In this document: positions 33,425 through 44,719 of the stretch, one piece after another | How the letters are laid out: every line of letters starts with the position of its first letter | Position numbering within the stretch: the stretch's first letter is position 1 | From: Rhodamnia argentea | Lineage: Eukaryota; Streptophyta; Magnoliopsida; Myrtales; Myrtaceae | Reading direction: 5' to 3' | NCBI RefSeq assembly: GCF_020921035.1 | Contig: NC_063152.1 | Location: 7,082,001-7,146,000 of the forward strand | Length of the DNA stretch: 64,000 nt | Translations under genes and position numbers: made by a program | The notes under the pieces: generated by a model | Databases searched by the model: none | Told to the model about the DNA's origin: nothing | The model's input: only the letters and a program-made list of their open reading frames with translations

Positions 33425-35635
33425 TCAACCGCCACAGATATCATCCAAGTCCAAGTCGCGCTTGAACTTCGCCGTAATCGTGGACCTCATCGGAATACCA
33501 ACCGAACATGCACCTTTAATCGCTCTACAAGGACATTCTGACACAAGCTCCTTAATCGCAGATAAAGCAAAACCACCGTTGCATCCATATCCGTCGGGAG
33601 ATCGAACACGTACCTTATCAATATCGCAGCGATTCAAGGCAACCGTTGGCTCTACAGGCTCCACCTCGCTACAAGCACCATCTGTGTCGATTATCACGCT
33701 AGTACTCGCTACCTCGGGAGTTTCTGGTTGCAACTCCACCTCAAGCCGAACACCGTTTAGATCCGTATTTATACTACCACGAACACTCCTACCCCGAAGT
33801 ACCGGAGACTCGTCAAAGGTAACTTTTCTGTTGCAAACAGGTGAATTTATATTCGAGCACCACAACCGATAGCCCCGCTCACCTCGTGCATAGCCATGGA
33901 ATATGCACCTTGCCCTCACATCGAGCTTACCATCACTTACTCGATAATAACACGGGCAACCAAACATTCTTAAAGTAGAATAATTAGCAACGTTACTCGA
34001 CCACACTTCTTCGGGAGTCCGAAATCCGATCGCGATCGATGGAGATCCGTTCACCAGGTAGCTCACCATACTAAGCGCATCCGCTAGAACTCTTCTAGCC
34101 ATACCAGCACTAGAGATCATTTTTCGGACCATCTCTAGTAATGTTCTGCTCATTAATTCTGCAAACTGTTGTGGTTTATCGGCACTAGTGCGGTGTTTCA
34201 TTATGCCCTTTGTCATGCAGAATTTATTTACCAGCTTCGAGCGTAACTCCATGCTACTGTCGGTTCGCCCATGCTTGATCAACTTACCGGTCTCCGTCTC
34301 GATCAAAGCTCTCGATCGCGTATTCCCGACAACAACATCAAACTTATGCATCGGCACGATCACCCAGGTCTTCCTCGAGCGGTCGTTAGACTCTCGAACA
34401 GATGTCGACGTCTCCAGAGCGAAACCTGTCAATGTCTTACCTTGAAGTTCATACAGGCTTCCATGCTTGATTCCTTTCATTATCACCAAGGCACCTCGAA
34501 CAACCTTTAGAACTCCACCTTGTGAAGAATACCTGCATCCAGCTGAATCTAGGGCACCCAAGGAAATTAAGTTCTTTTTCAATTCTGGAACGTGTCTTAC
34601 TTGAGTCAACGTCCTCACAATACCATCATGCATCCCGATTTTAATATCACCAACACCCACAACATCGCATTCGGCGTTGTTCCCCAACCGCACTTTACTA
34701 CTATCTGTGCACCGATAAGTAGCAAACCAGTTTTTATTTGGTGTAGCATGAAAAGAACAACCAGAATCCATAATCCATCCGTCAAATGACGAATTCTCAA
34801 TGAGAGACAAGACACTATCGACACCATCAGAATTTTCTGCTACAGCTGCAATATCATCCGTAGATTCAACTCTAATTCCCTTACCCGTTTCGTTTTTCAG
34901 CTTTAAGCAATTTCTTCTAAGATGCCCTCTCTTGCCACAATTCCAACAGACAGCACCACCAGTCCTAGATCGATTGCGTCTATTCGAGTTCATACTACTT
35001 CTACTACCACGAGTATCGGTCCTTCCTCTATTTTCACCTACTAAAGCAGTAGATACATATTCGCCAGATTCTCTTCTACGGATGTCCTCACTTAAAATTA
35101 AATCTCGAATACCATCAAACGTCAAACTTGTTGACCCGGAGGAATTACTAACAGCGATAAATGTAGTATTCCGGCTATCGGGCAATGAGGATAATAGAAT
35201 CAAAGCACATACCTCATCTTCAAAGTCAATATCAACTGAACTCAATTGACTAACGATCACATTGAATTCATTGATATGATTAGTAACTGACGCACCTTCG
35301 CTCATCTTCAAATTAAACAGACGTTGCATCGGATAGACCTTGTTGATCGCAGAGGGCTTTTCGTACATATCCGATAGGGCTTTCATCAAACCCGCAGTGG
35401 TCTTCTCTTTGACGATATTAAACGCGACGTTACGAGCCAACGTCGCCCGAATAACACCCAACGCTCGTCTATCCAGCAATTCCCAATCGGCTTGCTTCAT
35501 CGTCTCTGGTTTCTCCCCGGATAGGGGCAAGTGCAGCTTCATCCGATATAGATAATCCTCAATCCGCATCTTCCAGAAACCAAAGTCCTTCCCCTCAAAT
35601 CTGTCGATTTTCACTTTTACTTCTTCCGTCGCCAT
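33425..35635 (-). CDS. Copia gag-protease-truncated integrase polyprotein (736 aa)
   Basis: The single open frame starts MATEEVKVKIDRFEGKDFGF about 23 bp after the primer-binding site. Residues about 1-200 are Copia gag (UBN2-like). A CCHC zinc knuckle CWNCGKRGHLRRNC is at 230-243, and the aspartic protease motif MDSGCSFHAT near 289-298. The protease is followed by a degenerate GAG-pre-integrase-like stretch. From about 455 the sequence jumps to the distal integrase core (MKHRTSADKPQQ; NGSPSIAIGFRTPEEVWSSN; LRMFGCPCYYRVSDGKL; IFHGYARGERGYRLW). The zinc-binding HHCC part and most of the catalytic core are deleted. Reverse transcriptase and RNase H are missing, and the C-terminal roughly 110 residues are unlike known domains. 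The frame stays open through these deletions. It probably makes capsid and depends on related elements for enzymes. Confidence 0.85.
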   Translation of the reverse strand: MATEEVKVKIDRFEGKDFGFWKMRIEDYLYRMKLHLPLSGEKPETMKQADWELLDRRALGVIRATLARNVAFNIVKEKTTAGLMKALSDMYEKPSAINKVYPMQRLFNLKMSEGASVTNHINEFNVIVSQLSSVDIDFEDEVCALILLSSLPDSRNTTFIAVSNSSGSTSLTFDGIRDLILSEDIRRRESGEYVSTALVGENRGRTDTRGSRSSMNSNRRNRSRTGGAVCWNCGKRGHLRRNCLKLKNETGKGIRVESTDDIAAVAENSDGVDSVLSLIENSSFDGWIMDSGCSFHATPNKNWFATYRCTDSSKVRLGNNAECDVVGVGDIKIGMHDGIVRTLTQVRHVPELKKNLISLGALDSAGCRYSSQGGVLKVVRGALVIMKGIKHGSLYELQGKTLTGFALETSTSVRESNDRSRKTWVIVPMHKFDVVVGNTRSRALIETETGKLIKHGRTDSSMELRSKLVNKFCMTKGIMKHRTSADKPQQFAELMSRTLLEMVRKMISSAGMARRVLADALSMVSYLVNGSPSIAIGFRTPEEVWSSNVANYSTLRMFGCPCYYRVSDGKLDVRARCIFHGYARGERGYRLWCSNINSPVCNRKVTFDESPVLRGRSVRGSINTDLNGVRLEVELQPETPEVASTSVIIDTDGACSEVEPVEPTVALNRCDIDKVRVRSPDGYGCNGGFALSAIKELVSECPCRAIKGACSVGIPMRSTITAKFKRDLDLDDICGG

Positions 35636-35661
35636 CGATTCACTTCAACTCGACAAGCCTG

Positions 35662-35673
35662 GCTCTGATACCA
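35662..35673 (-). other. Copia primer-binding site (initiator tRNA-Met type)
   Basis: TGGTATCAGAGC on the minus strand is the standard Copia primer-binding site complementary to the 3' end of initiator Met-tRNA, 2 bp from the LTR edge. Confidence 0.95.
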
Positions 35674-35675
35674 AT

Positions 35676-36458
35676 TGTTGCGCGGAACAAGCGATCTAAC
35701 AATAAATAGACAGAACAAGAAAATAAATCGGACACCGGATGTACGTGGTTCGGTCGGAGACCTACGTCCACGGGAAGAGTAGCAACGAATTCCACTATAG
35801 AACGAGCGATACACGGAGATTACGGAACCACACTCGAGTAACTCAAACACTCTCGGTGTTTCCCAAACCCCAATTACATCCAATAACGCACACAGTGTTT
35901 AGCCTCCAATTCCTAGCGATATTCTCGCAAAGGAATTAACACAAATCTAACCTCAAGATTTATTCGGCTTCGACACTTGAATTCTTGATGTAATTTCACG
36001 AACAAAACCCACGAATGAAACCCTTGCAGAGCACTCAATGAATGGCTCTCTTTAGGACTTTTTTTCTAAAGTCATCCCTAAAGCAAACTTGAGAAGCATT
36101 TTATATTAAACCCACCACCAAAGAGTGTGCAGATTTCCACCGTGAAGATAGGGACAACAAAGTCTCAAACTTGGACTTTCTTACTCTTGCATGCAACTTT
36201 TTCAACAACCAAGAAAGCAAATCTTTTCTTTTCTTTCATTGTCGTTGTCTTCAAGGAGTCCACTTTGAACCAAATATCCTCATTATTTGGCCAAAGTCAA
36301 AGATTGCACTTTTCCCTTTTCTCATCCTTTCACGTGAACACATATCCACCGGCAAATATATGTGCCAATCCTTTTTTCGTTCTTTCACGTGCTGGAGCAT
36401 CCACACAATACATCGTCGGATTTTGTTCGAACTCAAACTCGAGACATATATTTTAACA
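35676..36458 (-). repeat. Copia 5' LTR (minus orientation)
   Basis: The LTR begins TGTTAAAATATATGTCTCGA on the minus strand and ends CGCAACA. It is followed outside by CAAAT (36459-36463). It would contain the promoter for the element's RNA. Confidence 0.95.
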
Positions 36459-37175
36459 CAAATCCTATCAAAGTACCCTTTGCATGAAAAGATTATCATT
36501 TGGTCATCATCATTCCTCATACATTAGTTACATCGAAACAAACCCTGGCCGAGACAAACTCAAACTCTACTTTGAGCGACTGCCCAAAGCTATGCCGCAA
36601 ATCGCTATAACTCGTTACAAATCGCAAGAGCTCAACATTGCTGGATCACTGCAGATCATGGATTTGCCTCTGCCATCAATCATTCAATATTTCCGATCCG
36701 TGAAAGACGTGATATAGATTGATGCAAAGTTTTTAAGAATTCTCAAGAATCCTGTTGCCCCTTTTCAGGGGATGCGGCCTCAAGATCAGCACCTCCATCT
36801 CCATCATCCACGCTGTTACGTGCGGAATCGAAAGGAAAGCTCCAGATTGAGAGACAGTTCTCATCACCTGCAAAAGACAAGACAATACAATGTAAACCAA
36901 GGGCAACAGTAAATTGTTGAGCTGATCAAAGGAGAGTGCCCACATGCACGGCTGGCAAGAGATATCAACTCTAATCCGTGTAATTAAACATGCAACAAAT
37001 TTTATCCAAGTACATCATTGAAGAAAAGCAGAACAGTCTATGGCTGTTGAAACTAGCAAAAAAAAAAACTTCAAGATGGCATAATCTTAGCTCGCCGAAG
37101 AACTTGAAAAACAAAAGGATATCTTTTCCCCAGGAAAATTCCAAACATTGGGCCGTAGAAGACCCTCAAGTGGGA

Positions 37176-37302
37176 CTTTGGGGAAAAAAGGGAAGAACAA
37201 GAAGAAGAAAAAACCCAATGGAGGATGATCTTCTAGGGGACTTTGGGGAAAAATGGGAAGAACAAGATCAAGAAAAAACCAAATGGAGGATGACCTTCTA
37301 GG
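37176..37302. repeat. Two-copy tandem duplication (about 62 bp) inside the WD40 pseudogene
   Basis: ggactttggggaaaaaaggg with a following aagaacaagaagaagaaaaa is repeated immediately as ggactttggggaaaaatggg plus aagaacaagatcaagaaaaa, and each ends gatgatcttctagg or gatgaccttctagg. It lies in an intron of the pseudogene. Confidence 0.75.
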
Positions 37303-38823
37303 GCCCAATATTTTGATTAAATTAGCACAATCACCAAGGCGATCAATCAATAAGGCAAAGTGAAATATGCTGCAAAGCTTTAACAGGAAAAGGTGGACAT
37401 CTATGATACCCCTCAAATGAAATACTGCATCATCCTCCTCGGGAACCTCAAATCTTCGGTGCCCGGAAGAAGAAGCAGCCATTGGCAGAAACGGATGAAA
37501 AGAGAAGCCATTTCATTGTATCCGGATTATCACGGAAGACAAGGAAATGTTCATCATCGGGCAAATCAAGTACAACTAAACACAATACGCATAAATGGAC
37601 AAGAAAGCCTTCAATTACAAAGTATCGGACACGATGCGGCTGAAAGCCTGAAATCCACTGGCCGTTTGAAGATCATATATATGAACTAGACCATCCCGAC
37701 GGCAAAGAGTCGAAAGAGTAGACTATTGACGATATAGTTCGCTACAAATGCAAAAGCAAAGATGGTACCCGACCGCTGTACCAAGATATCGACCTAGAGG
37801 TTCAACATCAAAGTATATGCGCTGGTTGGTATCTTCGGATGACTGGTACAACCTATATAAACAATTGAGGGACAAAAAAAGTCACTTCAATGATACGGAA
37901 AAACAATAATGATAGCAAAAGCGATTACTTGAGGGGAAAAAAAATCTGCCTTGGGAGAGGCATATTAGCAGGAAATATTCTACTTTCTTATCTAAGACCC
38001 GACATTTCATTAAAAATATGTAATTCAGTTGCATGGAAAGAGGAGCTTTGCTATCATTAGAAAACAATACTCACTTGTAGACGACATCAACAGCCTTGCG
38101 AACATCCCAGCACATAATGAAAGGGTCCTACAAGAAATTTAAGAAGAGACATTGTCAAAGATAGACATGCCTATAGTAAACAATGCATAAAGAATGTTTA
38201 CCATGATTCCCGAAGGTTAAGTCCATCCCAAAACACTACAGTGGTTCTCGCACAAATTCAGAATTTAGACTCTGTTTCATCACGGGAAAAAGACAGAATT
38301 GAGACGAAATGTTTGTGCATTCATTTGGAGAGTGACTAGAATCGGATATGTTCTATCTTATCCAGCTTCACCAATTAACACACGTCCCAAATCAGCGAGT
38401 GCCTGGTTACTTGGTAGGACACCGTGCCTGGAAAGAACAGGGCGGGATCATGCGCGCGCACACACACACTCTCTATACCAACCGAACCCCCCCCCAAAAA
38501 AAAAAAAAAAACCGCTCATCTTTTCCTCTTCCGCCACAATCACCACCCCCAATTCAAACCAAAGCCATTCCCTGCCACCTAAGAGGAAAGCTTTCCACAT
38601 TTAGCTTGTCATTCAAGCAAGTCCAAGACATGAAAAAAAGGATATGTTTCCATGATTATCACCATTAGTAGCAGATTAAACAAATTTGCATATCTTAGAG
38701 GCAACAACGAATCCAATCACTCATCATCACAAAGTAATTGTTCCAACTTTTATCTAATTAATCGATTAAAAAAAAAAACTCTGGAAATGTCCAAATAAAA
38801 TGCTTCCATCACACGCCATCGCA

Positions 38824-38851
38824 TGAGAGAGAGAGAGAGAGAGAGAGAGGG
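38824..38851. repeat. (GA)n microsatellite
   Basis: A GA run of about 28 bp, in an intron of the WD40 pseudogene. Confidence 0.85.
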
Positions 38852-39272
38852 AGAATGGTAGAGTCATTCTATATATTTTCAAGAAAAGGAAAAGAGAAGG
38901 TTTAGAGTATTCTACCTTTCGTCCTCCAGAATACAAGGTACTTTCCATCTTTCGAAAATAACACCTGGAATTGCAAGCTTATCACCTATAATTTCTTGAG
39001 AAATAACCATCACATAAGGGAAATCCAACCATCCGGCACTTACATGGGTAACCCCGCCTTGTTGACCATGTAGGATGTACAAGAGTTCCATGTTATATTC
39101 TCTGTAGATTGCAGTAGTCTGGTCGTAGGAACCGGTTGCCAGCATTCCAGTATGAGTTGGAGAGAAAGCAATGGCGGATGTAATACCCGCACAAAAGCAA
39201 TAGCCGATAAGATACTAAATTCTTCCCTTTTATCTTGCAATCTCAATATTATCTTGAATCATTATATAATTA

Positions 39273-40232
39273 GGGCGGCGCTATTTCCACTCCCATTTTA
39301 TCTAAGGCACTCCTCTTTTTAATCAATAGACCGAAATACCCTTCTCCCTCTTCAAGTTATTATTTCTTTTTTTATCAACCTAGCCAACATAATCGCCTTT
39401 ATTTCTATTTTCCCTTTTAATTATCAAATTCACAATATAAATGTCAAATTGCACCCAATAAAATATCATTCTATAATACATCATGTTATCGCTTTTCCTA
39501 GAGAAGTTCGTTATTCTGAATTTATAATCACATGCTTTAATTAGAAAAGCTATATAAAACATTAGAAATTTCTAGTTATAACAGCTTATGAACACACAAT
39601 TTATTGTCTATTTTTATAAAATAGTTTGAGGGAAACTTTATTTCAAAGTTGAAATTTAAAATCCAATATAATTATCAAGCAAATTTTGATCTTGCGGGTA
39701 ATTTTCAAGTAAAATTATATGTTTCTAAAGTTACAAATCGCTAATTTGTGGTTTTTTTAGCTTTTCTTATTTTAATATGAATTTGAAGATGGGGTTGAAA
39801 TTTTTTTTACACATTCTGCACTTTCAAACTCGCATAAGATTTTTTTAGGGAAAAATTTAAGTATATTTTAAATTTTTATCCACTTGCTATGAGATTGAAC
39901 TTACAATTGACATTAATTCCTTTCTTTATATCAAGCTTTGAACAGCACGAAATTTCAATTTTTTTCCTTTATGTGCTTATCATTTGTCAATACATATCTA
40001 AATATAAATATGTTCCACAATTTATTATGCTTTTAACAAATTAATTTTTTCCATTTTGTGATCAATTTTCCTTTTTCCGTTTTTATCAAGATCAACTAAA
40101 AATAAAGGTAGATTTGTGGATTAGTCGGATAAAAAAATAAACATTTAATTAAAGAAAGATGAGGGCATTTTAGTAAGTCAACTAGCAAAAAGAAGTGTCT
40201 TAACCAAAATAGGAGTGTAAATAGCGCCGCCC
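39273..40232. mobile_element. Non-autonomous TIR element (960 bp, GGGCGGCGCTATTT ends)
   Basis: The ends read GGGCGGCGCTATTTCCACTC at the left and, on the opposite strand at the right, GGGCGGCGCTATTTACACTC. The inverted similarity continues imperfectly for about 90 bp. A perfect 8-bp duplication TATAATTA flanks it (39265-39272 and 40233-40240). The interior is very AT-rich and non-coding. An 8-bp duplication fits hAT-like transposition, but the ends are not the usual hAT consensus, so the superfamily stays open. Confidence 0.88.
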
Positions 40233-40240
40233 TATAATTA

Positions 40241-40650
40241 ACATGGAAATCCAGGGCATTCGGGAGATCCGCTATTTCCCTTTATATGCATCGTATATCA
40301 GCCCCATGGCAAAATAAACAGAAAAAGTCAGCCTTACAATCCAAAGTACTCCATTGAAGTTGAAATACTCAATTCTTCTTAACTGGAATTTTTGAATTCC
40401 TCTTTTATTTAACTTGTCGGACAAATATAAAGAAACAACTAAACCAGGACAGGCACAACAATGCACCTGTTTGACCTTCTTTGTTTCCTTGAAGTGTTGA
40501 GTGCTTCTCAAAATCTCTACCAGGGCGATGTACGTCAAACACTCTTATGGAGGTCAAACACTCTTATAGGATAAATGTGTCATAATGGGTATAGTTTAAG
40601 ATTTTTTATGGCTTTTTCCTAGTCTTTTCTTGTGTTACTTGCTCAATGTT
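40241..40650. other. Spacer with a short dispersed-repeat scrap
   Basis: The segment at 40560-40615 (ggataaatgtgtcataatgg, then gtatagttt) resembles the dispersed repeat at 1-253. No gene. Confidence 0.4.
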
Positions 40651-40655
40651 TTTAG

Positions 40656-41695
40656 ATTCTGTCCCTTTGGGAGATGGAAGGAGTGACATCTCCATTGTCA
40701 AAATTTCAGAATCTGAAACTAGCCTCAACAGTTAGTCAATAGGACCTTCCTGAGATAGTACACCTACTACAAAATTCAGTGTCTGGAAAAATTAGTCATA
40801 CACCTGGCTGGTTGAGCCAATTTCCAGGTTTGTTCCATTGCTATGATATTTTCATTTCGCTTATTGTGTTGACTTTTATTTCGCACAAATGTTTAAACGG
40901 CTAGTTAAAACTTTAGAAGCACATAAAGATGATCAAATTCAAACTCTTACTTGTTTTTGCAATTGAAAATTGCCCGTTAACTTCGGTCAGTCTACTCAAC
41001 ATCTGTGGAAGCCAAATTTAAGCTGTTTTAGTTCATGTCTTAAAGTAACGGCAGTGCTGTACTAGAGGTTCTTTTGCTGCCATGTAGGTTTGGATCTTGA
41101 ACGCATAGGCTAGCAATGAGCACCTAGAAAGAGAAGATTTTATGTTGTGTGGACGAGTTTAAGTGCTCAAATTGATTAAGACTCCACTTAAAGCAAAACT
41201 AACTAGCATCTGTGGTGGCCAAATGAAGGTTATTTGTTTGAAATTTTTGTGAACCAATGAATTTTTCTTTTCCTCGTGGACCCACATCTAACGCGCAGTA
41301 AGTTTCTTAAATGCGGTGCTCATGTGTAGTTTGATCTTGATGAAGAAACTAAAGAGGATTTTAACTTTGACGAAGATGATTTTTTGTGCTCAAAGAAAGG
41401 TGGCTTTGAATGTTTGGCGAAACATCTCAAGAGAGTTGAGACCATCGGGTTTGGAGTTTACTGTTTTCGATTGAAACATCTGCTCGCCCTGATTAAGTTT
41501 CTTCTTGGGGATGCACTTGTGCTGGAGAAGTTGATCATCAAGGTTGCTTTGTGCACACAGCATGGACCAAGAACATCTTCAAGCTGCTGTTGCTATGGAA
41601 CTTCTTGCTCTCAACCGAAATGTGGTCAGCTATCGAAGAGCTTCCAAAACTGCTGAAGTTATCTTCAACTTACCTTTTAAAAAGGTGTCCCTCTA
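40656..41695 (+). pseudogene. F-box/FBD gene 3' half (exons 2-3), inverted duplicate
   Basis: The sequence is a plus-strand copy of exons 2 and 3, with the intron, of the intact minus-strand gene at 44720-47556. Exon 2 starts at 40656 (ILSLWEMEGVTSPLSKFQNL) and hits TAG at 40740-40742, where the intact gene continues into a WDLPGIAYLL-like stretch. Exon 3 starts at 41330 (FNFDEDDF; HLLALIKFLLGDALVLEKLI) and is frameshifted near 41560, with the shifted frame continuing as NVVSYRRASKTAEVIFNLPF. Intron sequence is also alignable. Exon 1 is absent. Confidence 0.85.
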
Positions 41696-42059
41696 AAAGC
41701 ATATGAAAACCGGGGATTCCCATTAATCTCATGGCAAGAAGAGGGTGAATTGCTGTGGGCACTACACTGGTCATTAGTATAGTTACATGAACCAGGATAG
41801 TATTTGCGAGCAGAACTGGACCCTAAGTTCGACTTCTTGAAAACCAAAACACAATTTATTATCTGTCATGAAGATTTGAAATAACTTCAGATTCTTCAAT
41901 CTAAAGTAGCTGGTACTTCATTACAATAACCGAAGATTTTACCAATTAGATTCGGTGCAATTCGGAACATAACTTGCTTTCACTTTAGCGCAATTTGGGT
42001 CTAAGATTTGTTCCATTAAATAATCGTTAAGCCAAATCAAGCCTCATTATATTTGTCTG

Positions 42060-42540
42060 GCGTAGAACCTTCTTTTGTTGTTTCTTACTTCAAAGGTCTT
42101 CGTCAAATGAAGCAAACTTATCGTTCAATGGTCCGAAATTCACTGGACGACATATATTCTAAAATAGATCCGTCCTTTAGCTGCTTGGTCACCATCCGAA
42201 TGCAAAACCTCCAACCTTTCAAGCCCTTTCAGCGGCATAATTCCCAGGAACCTTGGGAATGTATCCATGGCCGAAAGGGCTTCCCATGGTGTGATCCAAA
42301 GCAAACTCTGGGGCGAACGATCGAATTGCGCGGAAGGAAGTCCGTTTTCTCCTTCTTCTCCCCTTCCTCTGAAATGAAGCGAGGAATCCTGGCGGTTTCA
42401 TTAGCGCCTTTACCGAGCGGCCTAGTCTGTGACATCTCCTCCTCTTGCGCATCGAAGACATTATCAAGACCCAGGTCCTCTCCAAACAGTGGCGGTTCAC
42501 CTGGACTACCGCCATTGACTTCCTTTTTCTCCAATGGCAT
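42060..42540 (+). pseudogene. F-box gene 5' fragment, decayed
   Basis: Near 42440-42535 one frame reads RIEDIIKTQVLSKQWRFTWT followed by TAIDFLF, the second half of a plant F-box. The first half is in other frames or degraded (APLPSGLVCDIS in a neighbouring frame). The 330 bp before it match, in inverse orientation, 47900-48240. It ends abruptly with no LRR. Confidence 0.7.
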
Positions 42541-44330
42541 ATTTGACCTCCTTTTTCTTTCTACCCTTTCCCTCTTTATTCTAATTTCTGCAAGACCCAA
42601 TTTGATTAGATCAATTAGTGATTGATTCGATTTGGAACATATATTTTTTCCTCTTCGATCCGATTTCCTATCCTTTTTTAAACACACTGTCTTATCCTTC
42701 AATTTTTTTTATACTTATTCCATTTTTAGGCTGAAAATTTTCTTTATCGGAATTTTTCTCTTTCGAGTTATTTATGCAAGCATGACTGAATAACAAATCT
42801 GATTGCAAAAACAAATTAGAAGATTTCGATGGGAGGAGGACTAAAATTAAACTTATGCATAGAGAAAAAAAATGTACTAAGAAATCGACTTTCGTGATAT
42901 ATTAACTCATTCGACATTTTCTTTATTTTTTTTATCCCCTTATAAATGTGTGTTTATCAGACACCTAGGATAAAAAGATTCTTAATTTTGGCTCCGTATG
43001 CTACTCACTATTTTTGAGTTAGGCAAAGGTTAAGGGCACACCTCTCACCCTTTGATTTGCGATATGAAATAACATCGAATTAATAGTAACGATTTTGTGA
43101 AAATAAAACTAAACTCAGAATGAATACGGGAGAGATATTTTTTTATTTGATTTGCAGGATAATCTAAGAATAAAATCAGCAAGCTTGAAACTCTTTTAAT
43201 TAGTTTAATTATGTGAAGATTAAATCCTACTGTTATAATGTTGTTTATTCGAATTATAAATTTGATATGTAACTTACAAGTTACTCGCTTCTAATTATAA
43301 TCATAAACAGTAATATTAGAACTGTAATGCAATCTCCGATGATTATAAGTCAGTCAAGAATTATTACGGCCTTTTACTATAAATTCTAACAAATAACTTT
43401 TAATGAGTGATGTAGTACAAATCACGAACTATTAACAGTTTTTGCAATAAATTATTATTTACCTAGTATAATAAAATTCACATTATTTAACTATGGCAAT
43501 TAATCTCTTGATTATTTGAGTTTAATAATCAAGTTATCTTATAATATAATTTTCATTTAATTGAGTATTCTAAAATCCTAGTATGGTGGCTTATCTACTG
43601 AGCATCATGCACTTACTAATCGTAATAGTAAATTAAAATGAAGGTGCGTATGTTTTGCGAAAAATGAATGATTGATAAAATATTTTTCTGAAAATGATAA
43701 TTTTTATAGTTCGAAATAATTAATCAATGAAAACTAGCTTCGTATGCAATTATGTTGCATTTATCATTTTACAAGCGATACAAATGATTATTTTTTTAAA
43801 AAATATTTTTTAAAATTATTTATTTTCCTCGAAACGAATAGAGCCTAAATTAAAATATTATAATGGTTACCGTATAATCTGTCGTTTATGTTAGATTCTT
43901 ATTCTTGAATCTACCCGGTACCAATTGGACCATGCAATGCTCGCTCTTAGGTCTCTGAAGACTCCCTTGTTTTGACAAATTAGATAATGAATTCATTAAT
44001 AATAGACCTAAAAAACTTTAGCAAACCTCGAAATCTTACATGAGATTTTTTTTTTTAAATTACTGAATACATCCTAAAACTGTTCCGATAATGCGCTTGA
44101 GTACAAAAACTCGCATTTCGTGAATTTAAGTACTCAAACATACAACTTCCATACACAATTTTTAATCTTTTATTTACTTTTAATATCCCATAACTATTAA
44201 TTTAAAAAAAAAAATTCTCACACGACCATCCAACAAAACTTGCCAGAGCTAATGGAAAGACTAATGAGTAAAAATCGAACCCCGAAATACTGATTAATTC
44301 CGATTACAACTTTCTTGCCGGGAAAAAACC
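42541..44330. other. AT-rich spacer in the F-box cluster
   Basis: About 1.8 kb is very AT-rich with no open frame of note and no repeat structure that I can support. Confidence 0.5.
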
Positions 44331-44719
44331 AAATTAAACGACAAAAAGGGTTATGTTAAAATTCCACTTTATCTTCTTCTGGGCAGCACAGAAGTACTCC
44401 AAGTTCGAGCCTTTGAAATCAAACGCAACTGAATTATGAACAAATTTTCAGACAGAGAAAGCTGAGCAATTTCTCAACCAAAACATCCCTTTCATATGTC
44501 GATAATTCGCTGCTATTAACCTCCTTCCTTGAGGAGGTTCATATTTACAAATGATCGAGTTTAAATCAGGAACATGTTAAAAACCTGATACTGTCATAGT
44601 TCACGTAACTTTACTGTCAAAAGAGAGTGAATAAGAATGAGCACCGTACTGTGCAGGGCAACATACCCATGCCACGAGATCAACCAAAACCGGGACTTTC
44701 GCATGCTTTTATGAGGCAC

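Larger units (their letters stand above)
32549..36458 (-). mobile_element. Copia-derived LTR retrotransposon, complete insertion, no reverse transcriptase
   Basis: Two 783-bp LTRs (32549-33331 and 35676-36458) differ at about five positions. The element is bounded by TG...CA and by a perfect 5-bp duplication CAAAT (32544-32548 and 36459-36463). The initiator-tRNA-Met primer site TGGTATCAGAGC lies 2 bp inside the upstream LTR, and a polypurine stretch abuts the other LTR. The interior holds one long ORF (33425-35635) of gag, protease and shortened integrase. Reverse transcriptase and RNase H are absent. The insertion is recent by LTR identity and looks structurally competent for mobilisation in trans. 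Confidence 0.95.
36743..39190 (-). pseudogene. TCAB1: TCAB1/WRAP53-like WD40 gene, 3' two-thirds, frameshifted
   Basis: Minus-strand exon pieces in order match the plant homologue of telomerase Cajal body protein 1: about 39190-39044 (SPTHTGMLATGSYDQTTAIY, LLYILHGQQGGVTH), 38964-38916 (SKDGK then, shifted, LYSGGRK), 38127-38075 (DPFIMCWDVRKAVDVVYK), about 37850-37770 (YQSSEDTNQRIYFDVEPLGR), about 37710-37640 (DGLVHIYDLQT), about 37530-37410 (SFHPF then MAASSSGHRRFEVPEED) and 36867-36743 (ENCLSIWSFPFDSARN to a stop). Introns and phases are retained, so it arose by DNA duplication or decay in place. Exon 38916-38964 is 49 nt where 48 keeps frame. An extra A breaks the frame before the SGHRR exon. 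The N-terminal part is missing beyond about 39200, where a TIR element sits. Confidence 0.8.

Noticed and set aside
42229..42702. 157-codon Lys/Arg-rich minus-strand frame
   Set aside because: It is antisense to a decayed F-box fragment and its leader, and the counterpart at 47900-48240 does not preserve it.
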